From the NCBI GenBank assembly GCA_963758335.1, contig CAVWVF010000006.1, positions 186,001 through 250,000 of the forward strand: DNA of 64,000 bases. Direction: 5' to 3'. Positions 9,354 through 19,115 of the stretch are shown here, piece after piece; the first letter of the stretch is position 1; every line of letters starts with the position of its first letter. The notes under the pieces were generated by a model, which had not been told where the DNA came from, did no database searches, and saw nothing but the letters and a program-made list of their open reading frames with translations. Origin of the DNA: Roseiarcus sp963758335 (GTDB taxonomy: Bacteria > Pseudomonadota > Alphaproteobacteria > Rhizobiales > Beijerinckiaceae). The position numbers and the translations under genes were made by a program.

Positions 9354-9638
9354 ATCAAAGTCCTTGATCCAATTCCTTTGGCGGTCCTGCATCCCGTGGA
9401 GCGCGCTTACGTCAACGTCGCGTCGATGGATCGCTTCTTTGCACTTTGGACAGCAAAAGAAGCCTACTGGAAGCTTGTCGGCCTTGGCTTCGGCCATGGC
9501 GAAAGGGTCTCGATAATTCCCGAGGGCGACAGAGTTTTGGTGCGTAAGGACGGCGGTTACGCTCGAACGCTGAAGCGGGGAACCGCGACGCTGGAATGCG
9601 AACGCGGGACATTTTTATCCACATGCCTGTTCGGCTGA
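9354..9638 (+). pseudogene. 4'-phosphopantetheinyl transferase (Sfp-type), C-terminal fragment cut by IS21
   Basis: The peptide FFALWTAKEAYWKLVGLGFG carries the W-x-x-K-E-A-x-x-K motif that binds Mg and coenzyme A in Sfp-type transferases, which load the phosphopantetheine arm onto carrier proteins. Only about 92 residues remain. Everything upstream, including the first metal-binding Asp, is replaced by the IS21 right end. The 5' half is not found on the other side of the element. Confidence 0.7.
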
Positions 9639-9710
9639 ATGCAATTCGGTTTTGCCGAAACCTTTCATCTCCAAACATCGGATCTTACAGCGGGCTCGCA
9701 AGCGCCGCTT

Positions 9711-9775
9711 TCGAGTCGACTTGACCCGTTCGCCACGCTATCGGTGAACGACCGCTATTTGCGCATTGCCGGCGT
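9711..9775 (+). repeat. Dispersed intergenic repeat, left flank of cas1
   Basis: GTCGACTTGACCCGTTCGCC at 9714-9733, then GAACGACCGCTATTTGCGCA. It is an inverted partner of the copy at 11642-11704 on the other side of the cas1 gene, with the same end pointing inward. Confidence 0.75.
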
Positions 9776-9779
9776 TCGG

Positions 9780-11454
9780 TCATTTGCGTTCGCGCGAGCT
9801 TGTTCGTAATCCTCGCTCTGGTCCCGGACAATCCGTGTTCTTCGAGCCGCGTTGAATACATTCAGCAACGCGCCGCGCTGCCTCCTCGCATTCCGATACC
9901 GGCACCTCCGCCAACACGCGCAACGCGACCTCGCGCGCGGTTCTTGGTCCCAAGAGCACCTGAGAGCCGTTCTCAACAAACTCCTTTCGGTCGAACGGCC
10001 GGCTCTTCAAGAATCGAAACACGGATGCGTCAACGCGCGGTCTGAGCAGCTCGATCACATCATAGCTCAGGCTCAATCTGCCGGGCGCGTCGGCATGATG
10101 GAGAAAACCGAACGACGGATCGAGGCCAAGCCCGACGAGCGCGCGTGTGCAATTGCCGAGGGCGACGGCATAGCCGTAGTTGAGGGCCGCATTGCAAGGC
10201 GTCCGCGCCCGACGTGGGACCAGCTGTGCGCCACGCTTTTCCAGTCGGCCGCGGAAGACTGACCAAGCTGCGGGGCAGCGGTCGGTCAGGCGGGACTTGA
10301 AGCCGACATATCGCCTCCAATACACCTTCGCGCTCTTAGCCTCAGCGATCAACAGCTCCGCGTGGTCCCGCGCATTAGACACGCTCCTCAACGCGTCTTC
10401 CGTCTCGCGCTCCGACAATTCGCAGGCCTGAATTTTCATCGCTAATATAGCCCGCGCGACCTCAAGCCTTTGTTTTGGGGCCGCGGCCAACTGCGCGCGC
10501 CGAAGTTCAAGCGCATGGCCTGGCGTCCACAGTAGGCGCGTCGGTCAAGACCGCGAGCGCTTCCCCAGCGCGATGCATGACGAAGATCGTGATCCCCTCA
10601 TCGATGGCGAAGCGCATCGCCTCAATGGTCACATTCGCGCCGGGCGAGGCGAGCATGACGGAACGGAGGCGATGTCGGCCGCGCGGAAAGGTTCTCTCGA
10701 CACCGTCGCGGTATCGAACGCAAAGCGCTCCCTTGCGAATTTGCAGGGCTGTATCCGGTTCCGAGATAAATAGCAGACCTCCCTCCAGCGGAGAGCCACC
10801 CGTGGCCGTGTCGCAACTGTCTTCGCGCTGAGACCGGTCGATCGCTACGGAACAGACCGCGAGTTCGCCGAAGTCTCCCTCCTCGACGGCCGCCGAGAAT
10901 TCGTCACATGTGTTCGCCGGAGAAACGCGAATCTCAGACCGGAGCCGAAGCTTGGCAGCGACCTTTCCGTCGGAGCGGATAGAGCGTTTCCTCGCAACGC
11001 GCTCCGCGGTCGAGGATGAAAGTGGGATACCGGTTTCAGGTTGGACCTCCAGCCAGTCTTCGAACCTGCACCAGAAAGAAGTGTATGAGTAGGGCGCGGG
11101 GCAGCGGGTCGCATATGCCAGGTGCTCTGCGCGCATCGTCGAACCCGCTCGTAACGCCGCCTCCACGTTCGCATAGTCCGCGTCGCGCTCTCGCATGACG
11201 AAAGGCTTACGTTCGCTTTGGACGCCCGGCGCAGCGCCGTTCAAAATGGTTTGGACCCTCCGCTGACTGAGATTGAGCGCGGCGGCGATTGCTCGGCGAG
11301 ACGAGCCGGCGCTTCGCAATAGCAAAACATCGCGCGTCAATCTGGCGGCGATGCTGTTGGGCTTGTGGCGACGTTGAAGGGGAAAATTGGTCGAGGATTG
11401 CTCGGCGCAATCCGGGCGTATATGCCGCATGGCAGCCGTTCCTTCTGGTAGCAC
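9780..11454 (-). pseudogene. cas1: Stand-alone Cas1 fused to an N-terminal helix-turn-helix region, split by one frameshift
   Basis: Two adjacent minus-strand frames form one protein of about 555 residues. The first (11454-10507) has a recombinase-like HTH at residues 36-70 (SSRRAIAAALNLSQRRVQTI), an unassigned middle region, and from residue 227 the Cas1 N-terminal beta domain (ALQIRKGALCVRYRDG, MRFAIDEGITIFVMHRAGEA). The second (10490-9780) has the helical Cas1 domain: EAKSAKVYWRRYVGF, CNAALNYGYAVALGNC, GLDPSFGFLHH and LSLSYDVIELLRP. A one-base insertion near 10515-10530 separates them; the shifted reading ALELRRAQLAAAPKQ joins them smoothly. The His and Asp of the metal site are present, but the helix after NYGY has no acidic residue, so the usual Glu is missing. 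No cas2, other cas gene or CRISPR array is nearby. Function unknown. Confidence 0.8.
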
Positions 11455-11471
11455 TGATGGGGCGGTTAGGG

Positions 11472-11500
11472 CCGCCGTGGCGTTGGTGGCGCCACGGCGG
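11472..11500. repeat. Perfect 11-bp inverted repeat upstream of the cas1 fusion gene
   Basis: CCGCCGTGGCG at 11472-11482 pairs with CGCCACGGCGG at 11490-11500 around a 7-base loop. It lies 18 bases outside the first start codon of the HTH-Cas1 frame. No T-run follows on either strand, so it is more likely an operator or an mRNA leader structure than a terminator. Confidence 0.6.
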
Positions 11501-11641
11501 TCCGCTCACTCTAGCATAGGCGAGGCCGGCTCCAAGGACACTTTTCGGGTGTTTGTCGCCTCATATCGCAATCCATGACGAACGGAATGAAGCCTGGTCG
11601 CTTTGGGGGATTTTGGTCATGCGAGGGCGAAGCAGCGGCCG

Positions 11642-11704
11642 GCGGCAGTGCGCAAATACCGGTCGTTCCCGGCGGCGCGGCGAACGGGTCAAGTCGACCC
11701 GTTC
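11642..11704 (-). repeat. Dispersed intergenic repeat, right flank of cas1 (inverted)
   Basis: Read on the minus strand it gives GTCGACTTGACCCGTTCGCC and then GAACGACCGGTATTTGCGCA. About 50 of 62 positions match the 9711-9775 copy, in inverted orientation. Confidence 0.75.
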
Positions 11705-11761
11705 CCGCCGTTCCCGTATTGCGCCATGACCGGACCTAAGTCGCTTTCTTCCGAAATCCCG

Positions 11762-12292
11762 CTACGACCCAAAGTCGGGCCATTTCGCGGCTTCGAGCTG
11801 GCCCTTGATCGTCTCGATCTCGAGCTTGTCCTCTTCGACGTGGCGCGTCCATAACGCGCCGGCTAAGGCCTTTAGCCCGTCAACAACGGGTTCGACGGCG
11901 CCCTTCGCCAGGTCCTCCACGATGCCCTTCGACCCGCCCGCGGCCGAGGCGGCGGCGACCGCCGTGTCGCACACTTCCTTCAGTCCCTTCCCCGCCCTTT
12001 CGAGGTTCGCCTGAAGCGGCGGCAATTTCTCGGGCCTGTAGCCTTCGACGACCCCAACGGCGAAACCGGCGATCACGCCGTCGGAGGCAGCCTTCGCGGC
12101 CCCATAGACGATCCGGCCTTTGCGGATCGCGGCCGTATCGCCGCTGTCCTTTAGCAGCGCGACGCAGGCCTCGGCTCGCGAGCGCTCTTCGTTCAGCCGG
12201 TCGATCGTCTCCGGCCAGCCGACCGTCGGCTGGGCGGCGGCGGACGCCGATAGGACCAGCGCCAGGACAAAGAGAATTCCGGGTTTGGTCAC
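11762..12292 (-). CDS. Secreted protein of unknown function downstream of the WD40-caspase gene
   Basis: GTG start at 12292 overlaps the caspase stop codon (GTGA), so the two are one transcription unit. The 176-residue product begins with a signal peptide (ILFVLALVLSASAAAQPTVG), then a mature helical domain with RLNEERSRAEACVALLKD and a glycine/alanine-rich central part (ASDGVIAGFAVGVVEGYRP) that could be membrane-active. Two cysteines remain in the mature protein. I do not recognise the family. Coupling to a caspase gene suggests an accessory or substrate role, which is inference. Confidence 0.6.
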   Translation of the reverse strand: MTKPGILFVLALVLSASAAAQPTVGWPETIDRLNEERSRAEACVALLKDSGDTAAIRKGRIVYGAAKAASDGVIAGFAVGVVEGYRPEKLPPLQANLERAGKGLKEVCDTAVAAASAAGGSKGIVEDLAKGAVEPVVDGLKALAGALWTRHVEEDKLEIETIKGQLEAAKWPDFGS

Positions 12293-15200
12293 GGATGCGC
12301 CCGCGCGACGGCGATCGGAAAATCGGGGACAAGGACCGGCCGGTTCATCACCGGGTGCTGCCGACCCTCGGTCATTGCCTTCACGTGATCCTCGACATAG
12401 AGGTCGAGCATGTCCGTGGTGATCCGCCCGCTCGGGTCGATCGACGCCTTGCCCTCGCCGATCGCTTCGATCAGCGCCTTGGCGAAGGCGCCGTGCCTGT
12501 CCCATTTCTCGTCTTCCTTGGCGAGTTCCGTGCCGGTCGAGGCTGCGAAGACGACCACGCCCGAACCCGCGGTCGAGAAGTCGTTGACGAACTTGTTCAT
12601 ATCCGGGGTCGCGTCCGTCGCCTTCAGGCCTACGGTCATCGCGGCCCCGGAATGGCAGGCGTCGACGAACAGGACTTTCTTGCCGGGTATGTCGGCGACA
12701 ATATCGAGAAGGTCATCATTGGAGATCGCGGTCGTCCGGAGCCGCGCAGTGTCCGCCTCTCGAGTCAGGAACCAGAACTTCTGCTTCGGGTCGAGGAAGC
12801 CGTGGCCGGACAGGAACACGACCGCAAGGTCACGGCTCTTCGTCTCGCGCTTAAGCCAGTAGAGCCCGTTCTCGACATTGGAGCGGGTCGGATCGGCGTC
12901 AGGCCGGCTCCGATCGTCGATGATCTTGACCTGCACGTCGGCGTAGAAGCCCCCCCTTCTGCGCCAACAGCGCCTTGGCGAGATCGTCGGCGTCGTGGGC
13001 GCTGTAATGAATGTTGTTATAGTCCGGATTGTCGTAGCCGGCGACCCCGACCAGCAGCGCGTAAAGCTTTGGCTTCAAGAGATCGGCGGTCGTCGGTCCG
13101 TCGTAGACGAGCCTCACTTTGACCGGAGCGCTCGCCAGTTCGCCGGAATAGGCGATCAGGGACACTTCAGTATTCTTCCTCGGCAACGTGACGACCACGC
13201 GGCCTTCGGGCTGTCGAGCGCTGGTCGTCTCGAACCCGGCCACGGGAACTGGCTGGCCGTCGGCGAGCGCCTCCAGGCGATCGATCGGCAGGCCCGACGA
13301 CGAGCGCAGGGCGTAGGCGACTTCGACCGAGTCGCCGGAGAAATGGGCGCCGCCCGTCGGCGACATGTTCGTGACGACCGGCGGGAGCGCCGCGCCAAGC
13401 GGCTTTGCCGGAACCGCGCGATCGGCGGTCTGGTTCGCCTAGCGAACCGCCTCGGCTTCGTCGCGCGTCTTGAGCACGAGCTTGACGATGTCGGGCCGGT
13501 TGTAGTCGGCGCGGAACTGCGAGGCGGGGAAGAAGTCGGCTTCTTGCGTCCAGCCGCGATTGACGTGCCAGCCGATCAGGTCCTCGCCGCCGGCGGACGC
13601 CATGTAATAGCCGCTTGGCGTCCAGGCGACCCATTTCCCGCTCTGCGGCTCGACGAAGAAAGCGAGCAACTCCGCGCCGTCGCTCCAGCGCAGCCAGCGG
13701 ATGGTGCCGTCGTCATAGGCGACGGCGAGGATTGCGCCGTCGGCAGAGAAATCGACGCCCCAAGCGCCGCCCGGGCCCGGCTGCTTCCAGCGCTCCTTGC
13801 CCTTCGCGTCGTAAGCCCGGACCTCATGTTCCGTTCCGAGGGCGAAGCCGGACGCGTGGGCGCGGACCGCCAGAGCGTGGGAGAGCTCCTGATCCGCTAG
13901 CGCGAGCTTCGCGCCGTTGAATTTCGGCGCGTAATTGTTCTTCCAATCCGTCACGGGGAGGCCGTCGACTTTCGCGGTCAGGAATTTCGGCGGAACGTTT
14001 GAGGAGTCCGTCAACGACGCGGCGGCGAGATCGAAGAGGACGGACTTTTCCTCTCCGACGCCAAGGCCGAACCTCACCGAGGCGGCGTCGGGCGAGAGCG
14101 CGAACGCCGATCCCCGCTTGGCGCGCATGTCGGCTGTGTGCGGGCCTTGAAGGGTCGTGGCGACGCCTTGTGCGGAGAGGAGACCGAATGTCGGGTCGGC
14201 GGCGGCAAAGGCGAAGCCGTCGCCGCAGGTCTGGATGTCGAAGATTGTGTTGTCGCTCGCGGCGACGTCCCCACCCTTGCGCCGGCCGGCGGCGTCGAAC
14301 CGGCGCAGGAATTCGCGCCATTTACCTTGGAACTGCGCCTTCGCGAACCCGCCCGCGACAAGTGTCGCGCCGTCGCGCGACCAGGCGACCTGCGAAAGGT
14401 CCCCATCACTCACATCGCTCGTCTGCGCCTTGGCGAGCGGCACCAAGGTCTTCGTGTCGAGGATCGACACCGACTTCGCGACATCGTAGCCGACCGCGAC
14501 GCGCCGGCCCGAGGGGTCGATCGCGACTCCGTAGGGGCGCTCGCCGTCTGGCGCGGCGCGCTTGACAGCAAGCTTCAAGTCAGGCCCGTAGCGCCGCAAT
14601 TGGCCGTCATCGCTCGACGTGATCAGCCCACCATCGGGCGCGAAGGCAAGGCCGTAGACGGAGTCGCCATACTCGCGATCGGCGAGTAGTTCCGCACTGG
14701 TCGCGCTGTCGAGCACGCGCACGCCGTTGTTAAATCCGAGCCCGACCGCGACGCGCCGCCCGTTGGTGGAGAACGCGAGGCGGTAGATGACATCCCCAAA
14801 TCCGCCAAAGCGCCGGATCGCGCCATTCGACAGGTCGACGAGCGTGAGGCTCTCTTTCCCGGTCTTATCCCACGCGGCGTCCCATCCCCCGGCGGCGAGC
14901 CAGCGCCCGTCCGGCGACAGCGCGGTGGCATAGACCTTTCCGGCGTTCCCTTCGCCGATCGGCAGGCGTATCACCCGTTGAAGCTTGCCGTCGGGCAGGG
15001 ACCAGAGCCGGACGGTTTTGTCCTCGGACGCAGTCGCGAGCAGCCGGCAGGCGGAGTCGACGCCAATACGAGTGATGGCGGCGATGTGCATGCCGGTCTC
15101 GATGCGCAGGAACGGCCGCTGGTCGGGGCAGGCCTTGATCGCGTCATCAAGCGCGCCGCTCGCCTTCCCGTCGATGCCGCTGCTACAGCGCCTTGATCAC

Positions 15201-15326
15201 GTCGGCGCTCATCTTTGACGGATCGACATCCGCGGCGCGGGCGGGCGCATGGCTTAGGCTCACGCCGATGCCAACCGCTGCGAGCGCCCCAAGGCAAAAC
15301 CGCCAATAAGACCGCAATCCAATCAC
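12289..15326 (-). pseudogene. WD40-repeat caspase-family (peptidase C14) protein with three lesions
   Basis: Reading from GTG 15326: a signal peptide (YWRFCLGALAAVGIGVSLSHA), then WD40 repeats (TASEDKTVRLWSLPDGKL and about seven more blades), a linker (LPPVVTNMSPTGGAHFSGD) and a caspase p20-like domain. The latter has KPKLYALLVGVAGYDNPDY, the catalytic His in VVFLSGHGF and the catalytic Cys in KVLFVDACHSGAA. Such proteins are exported or membrane-linked cysteine proteases, specific for Arg/Lys in relatives. Lesions are a frameshift and TAG near 15185, an in-frame TAG at 13441-13439, and a seven-base G run (12950-12956, six expected) that shifts the frame. Each piece is otherwise well conserved. 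Confidence 0.8.
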
Positions 15327-15760
15327 TGTCGTCCTCGCCGCCGCGCGGATGACCAAACGACAGGACGATAACGCCGTTCTCCGCGCCGGCGCAAGCGCGT
15401 CACGGCGAGGCGGGACGTCCCATTACGCGGTGCGAAGGAGCGCGAAATGTCGCGCGCGCTCCACAGTCCGCCGACAGACAGGCGTCCTAACGGACGCCCA
15501 TCAAAGCGCGGCCTCGGCCTGCGAGGCGTGGGGCAAGGTTGCGGCCGTTAAACCCCTTCCAGCTTTGCCGCCGCTGTCGCCGCCCCCGAATGATCCAAAC
15601 CGAAAGACTGGCAACCAATCCGGTACGTCTCAAAAGGGCGGAGTCCGGGCCCACAGGCGTTGCCATGGAAGGCCCGCTCCCCGCCCACTGCGGCATCCCA
15701 AGGACGCAATCCTGGGCGGCCGCTTGACGTCGATACCGGCCGAACGTGCCGCCCGCGCCC
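15327..15760. other. Intergenic gap
   Basis: No gene is supported. A small hairpin (GGCGTCC, TAAC, GGACGCC) lies at 15481-15498. Confidence 0.4.
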
Positions 15761-18362
15761 CTACAACGCCTCGATAATCCGCCCGGTCTCCTCGTCCTCT
15801 TCAGCCGCGAATTCGTTCGTGAAAGCGATCTCGCCGGTTTCCAGCCATTTTGGTCGCGCAGGCTTGCTGGGCACAAAATACCCGTTGGCGGCTGAGTTCT
15901 GCGCCGGCAGGGTCTCCACCAGCTCGAAACAGCGCCGCGCCGGCCGTTCGTCCGTGCCGTAGTACAATTCCGGTCGGAGCGCGTTCAGCCGTCGTTTGAG
16001 CCCTGGAATATGCACGTCGATCGTGCGCGGCCGCTTCGCCCATCGGCCGATCGTTTCGAACCGTTTGCGACCCGCGACAGCGCTTCCCGCCGTGACGAAT
16101 TCCGTTTGTTCGATTTCGAGCTTGGGCCACGTGCTCGGGTCGTTCGGGTCTGAGGGCTTGCGCCACGCCGCCGGCACGCGTTTCAACAGCCATTCTTCCT
16201 GCGTTTGGTAGTTCCGCTTCATACCGCGTGTCTTGACGGTCGGAAGCTCCTCGTCCTCGGTGCGATACGTGTAAAGCCCGCTTTGGAGAAAGACGGAAGG
16301 CGTTCCCGGTGCAACCCGTTTTGCCTCCCACTGGCCGAGCCCTTCACCGATATCGAGATTGAGAGGCTCCAGCGAGACGATGCCATCCGTGGAGAATTGG
16401 ACAATCGCGTGCGGGTTTTGCAACGCCGCCTCCATAACACGCCGCCGCGTTCCCGCGTTCGTGGCCGCTGCGTACCAGGGACATGCGGTTCTCGGCGGGG
16501 CTGTCTCATTCCCGCCGACGGATTGGGCCGCCTTCCCCGATAGGGAGTTGAGGGTGAGCTTGATGTTCTGCTCGGCCACGTTGCCCGGCTCCTCACGGCG
16601 CAGCCGGGCGCGTTCCTGGTAGAGTTCAGGGATGAAGGCATAAGGCTGCGTCTCGTCGGCCTCAAAGAAGGCCGCGAAGGCCTGAGACGTCCTGGAAGTT
16701 CCGGGGATTGTACGTCCATGTGTGAGCCTCCGTGATCAGGAGGTTGAGCCCGTGCTCCTTCGCGCGCCGGGTCAGGAGTTTGACCCCGAGGCAAGGCGCA
16801 ATCTTCTTCGCCACGTTCGCAGCGATGTCGCACGGCAAACCGTCCGCCCCGACGCCGGGCAGACCAAGCGCGGCGAAAGTCTCCAAGTATCGCTTGGCTG
16901 CGATTGCCTCGTCGCGCATGTACCAGCCGGACCCTTCCGAGCAAAACAGGATGCCGCCGCCCTTGAGCCTGTAAGGCAACGGAAAGAAGGGGACGCCGCG
17001 GACCTCGCCACTCGCGCGGTCCACATAAAACGGGGGCAAACGCCAGCGAATGAAGAACGCAGAGATCTTGCTTGAGGTTTCGACCTGGCTCCAGTCGAGC
17101 CCGGTCGGATTGTCTTTAATGTTCCAATGCCGGACGCGTCCGCCGATCATGGACGGTAGGTCTTGCATCTCTGCAGGATACGCGCTCTTCACGTCATAGA
17201 CGAACGCGCCCGCCTCCGAATACCATTTCAATATGGCCGCCGTAATAGCCTGCGTGCGCGATCAATTGCTCGGGCGAAGGGTCGTGCTTGTCGACCCATC
17301 CGGCGTAATGCTTTGACACGCCGCGAGCAAGAATGAGCGCCGCTGCTGCCGCGCCCGCGCCGCTCCATGAGCCGAGGCGAATACCCATGTAGTCAAATCC
17401 GTCGCGCAGTTTGATTGCCGCCAGGGACAGCTTGCGCAGCTCCAATTCGCTGTAGGCCTTGATCTCGCCGAGCGGGACTTGATCGAAATTCTGCCGTCGG
17501 GCCTTATCGCGCTCAATCGTCGCGACTTCCTCTCCCGTCGCAAGCCCCAGTTTTTCAAGGCTCTTGATGACCTTTACGAAGCTCGATTGATAGAAGCCGA
17601 ATACGTCGTAGATTGTAATGCGACGGATGAAGCCGGCCTTCGGATCGTCGGGGTCGCGAAACTTTTTTACGACCAACCGTTTGCCCTTGATCCAATCGAT
17701 TGCATAGTCGCCGACAAAGACGTGGCCTTTGACCTTGATTGCCCCTTCCGAACCAAGCCTTTCCTTTTTGCAGATCTCATAGACCTTTCGGTAGGCCAGC
17801 TTCGGCATATAGTCCGCGACAGCCTGGAGTATCATCGTCACGTCGTAATTGAATCCATAAGCGATAAAGGTCGCGACCCCGAATTTTTCCGGTAGCGCGG
17901 TCAGCCAGTCGAGAATTTCGACAAGGGTGAGCGCCCGCTTGTCGTCATGACCGAGCCAATGCAGCGGCAGATCCCAAAACTCGCCGTGAGGTGTTTTGGC
18001 CGAGGGTTCGGTTATCCGCATTACGCCCGCCGCGCCCCATAAAAACGTCCGGTGATCCGGGTAGACCACGCCGTTATAGACGACGTCATTGCCCGGATAA
18101 TTCATGCCCTCGCTGTCGACCGTGGCGAACGGACGATGATAATGCGCGCTTCGCGCTTCCGCGCGCCGTTGCAGCCAAGGCTGAGCCAAATGTTTGGCGT
18201 GGTTCTGCTCCCGCCACCGACGCGAGACTTCCGCCCGCTTGCGCTTGACTTCAGGTTTCGACCTGAATTTCCGGTGGGCTTCCCTTTGGCGCGCCTTCGC
18301 TTCCCACTTCTTCAGCGCGCCTCAGGGCGTCGAAGCCGTTCGTATCGTCGGTGTTCGGCCAA
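15761..18362 (-). pseudogene. Family B DNA polymerase of a mobile element, three frameshifts
   Basis: The gene reads from TTG at about 18362 to TAG at 15761, about 860 residues once shifts near 18322, 17225 and 16670 are bridged. The exonuclease domain has Exo I (FATVDSEGMNYPG) and Exo II (IAYGFNYDVTMIL). The polymerase domain has motif A FVYDVKSAYPAEM, motif B IKLTLNSLSGKAAQSVG and motif C VQFSTDGIVS. Motif C normally reads Y-x-D-T-D; here the first Asp is Ser, and the motif B Tyr is also Ser. Such polymerases occur in phages, plasmids and integrative elements. It is third in the operon after the RecD-like gene and the 206-residue gene. With its frameshifts and substitutions it is probably inactive as it stands. 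Confidence 0.7.
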
Positions 18363-18381
18363 GCGCCGAGACCGGCTTCCT

Positions 18382-18471
18382 TTAAGAGGGCGGCGGCAAT
18401 ATTGCTATAAGAGCTACAAGAGCTATGAGGCCGACGGCAATGGACCATGCGTTCTCCATTTCGGGCGGCAT
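18382..18471 (-). CDS. Possible 29-residue single-span membrane peptide
   Basis: ATG at 18471 (or 18459) gives MPPEMENAWSIAVGLIAL plus a hydrophobic tail ending LPPPS. It lies between the 206-residue gene and the polymerase in the same direction. There is no clear ribosome site. It could be chance, but the uninterrupted hydrophobic stretch is notable. Confidence 0.3.
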   Translation of the reverse strand: MPPEMENAWSIAVGLIALVALIAILPPPS

Positions 18472-18494
18472 GTCGGGGAGCGCCGGTCCCGCGC

Positions 18495-19115
18495 TCACAG
18501 GATGATCCCCGCGCCTGGTGTGGACGGACCGCTGTGCCGGAAGAGGTCGGCAAGCTCGTCTTGGCCGTGGGCCCTGAGCCAGTCCTGGACGTGTTGCCAC
18601 GTACCGTTTTCGACAAACCGCTGGTGAATGATCTTGTCACGCAACGCCGCTTTCACCTGTCGCGGCGCTTCAGGAATACTGTAAGCGAGGGCACGCCCTC
18701 GCCTTAAATTCACCGGCCGGCGCGCTGGCGGCGTGAACGGCGGCGGCGCCCGCAGCGCGGCGGCAATAAGCGCGGCGCGGCGACGCGTCTCTCGCTGTTT
18801 CGATGCTTGCTCCGCGGCCGCGGCCGTCCGGTAGGCAATCTCGCCGGTGCGACGACGTTCGGCGAGCTTTTCCAGGGATAGCTTTACGCCCGCCGTCTCG
18901 AAGCCGCGCTTCTTGAGGTATTCGCGCCGCGAGATTGACGGCGTGCTCGCTCCAATCCTTTTGACGCTCTTCTCGATGAACCTCTCAGAGCCTATCGAGG
19001 ACCGCATGCGTTTCAATTCGGCTTTGGTCGCCGGGCGGAAATCGGCGCTCGAGCGGCGCTCCAAGCGAGCTCGAGTGCGCGGGCTGAAAGCTTTCGGGGT
19101 GCGCCGCTTAGCCAT
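18495..19115 (-). CDS. Basic 206-residue protein of a replication operon, unknown family
   Basis: ATG at 19115 overlaps the stop of the RecD-like gene (ATGGCTAA), so translation is coupled. The protein is very rich in Arg/Lys (MAKRRTPKAFSPRTRARLERR), with a helical middle (SLEKLAERRRTGEIAYRTAAAAEQ) and a more ordered C-terminal part (KAALRDKIIHQRFVENGTW, DWLRAHGQDELADLFRHSG). No family is recognised. Position between helicase and polymerase genes suggests a nucleic-acid-binding replication accessory. Confidence 0.6.
   Translation of the reverse strand: MAKRRTPKAFSPRTRARLERRSSADFRPATKAELKRMRSSIGSERFIEKSVKRIGASTPSISRREYLKKRGFETAGVKLSLEKLAERRRTGEIAYRTAAAAEQASKQRETRRRAALIAAALRAPPPFTPPARRPVNLRRGRALAYSIPEAPRQVKAALRDKIIHQRFVENGTWQHVQDWLRAHGQDELADLFRHSGPSTPGAGIIL

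Noticed and set aside
11472..11500. Rho-independent terminator
   Set aside because: Stem is perfect but no T-run follows on either strand.
12295..13900. Open plus-strand frames across the caspase region
   Set aside because: Shadow of minus-strand WD40 and caspase coding sequence.
9354..15326. CRISPR array near cas1
   Set aside because: No regularly spaced short direct repeats were seen on either side of the gene.
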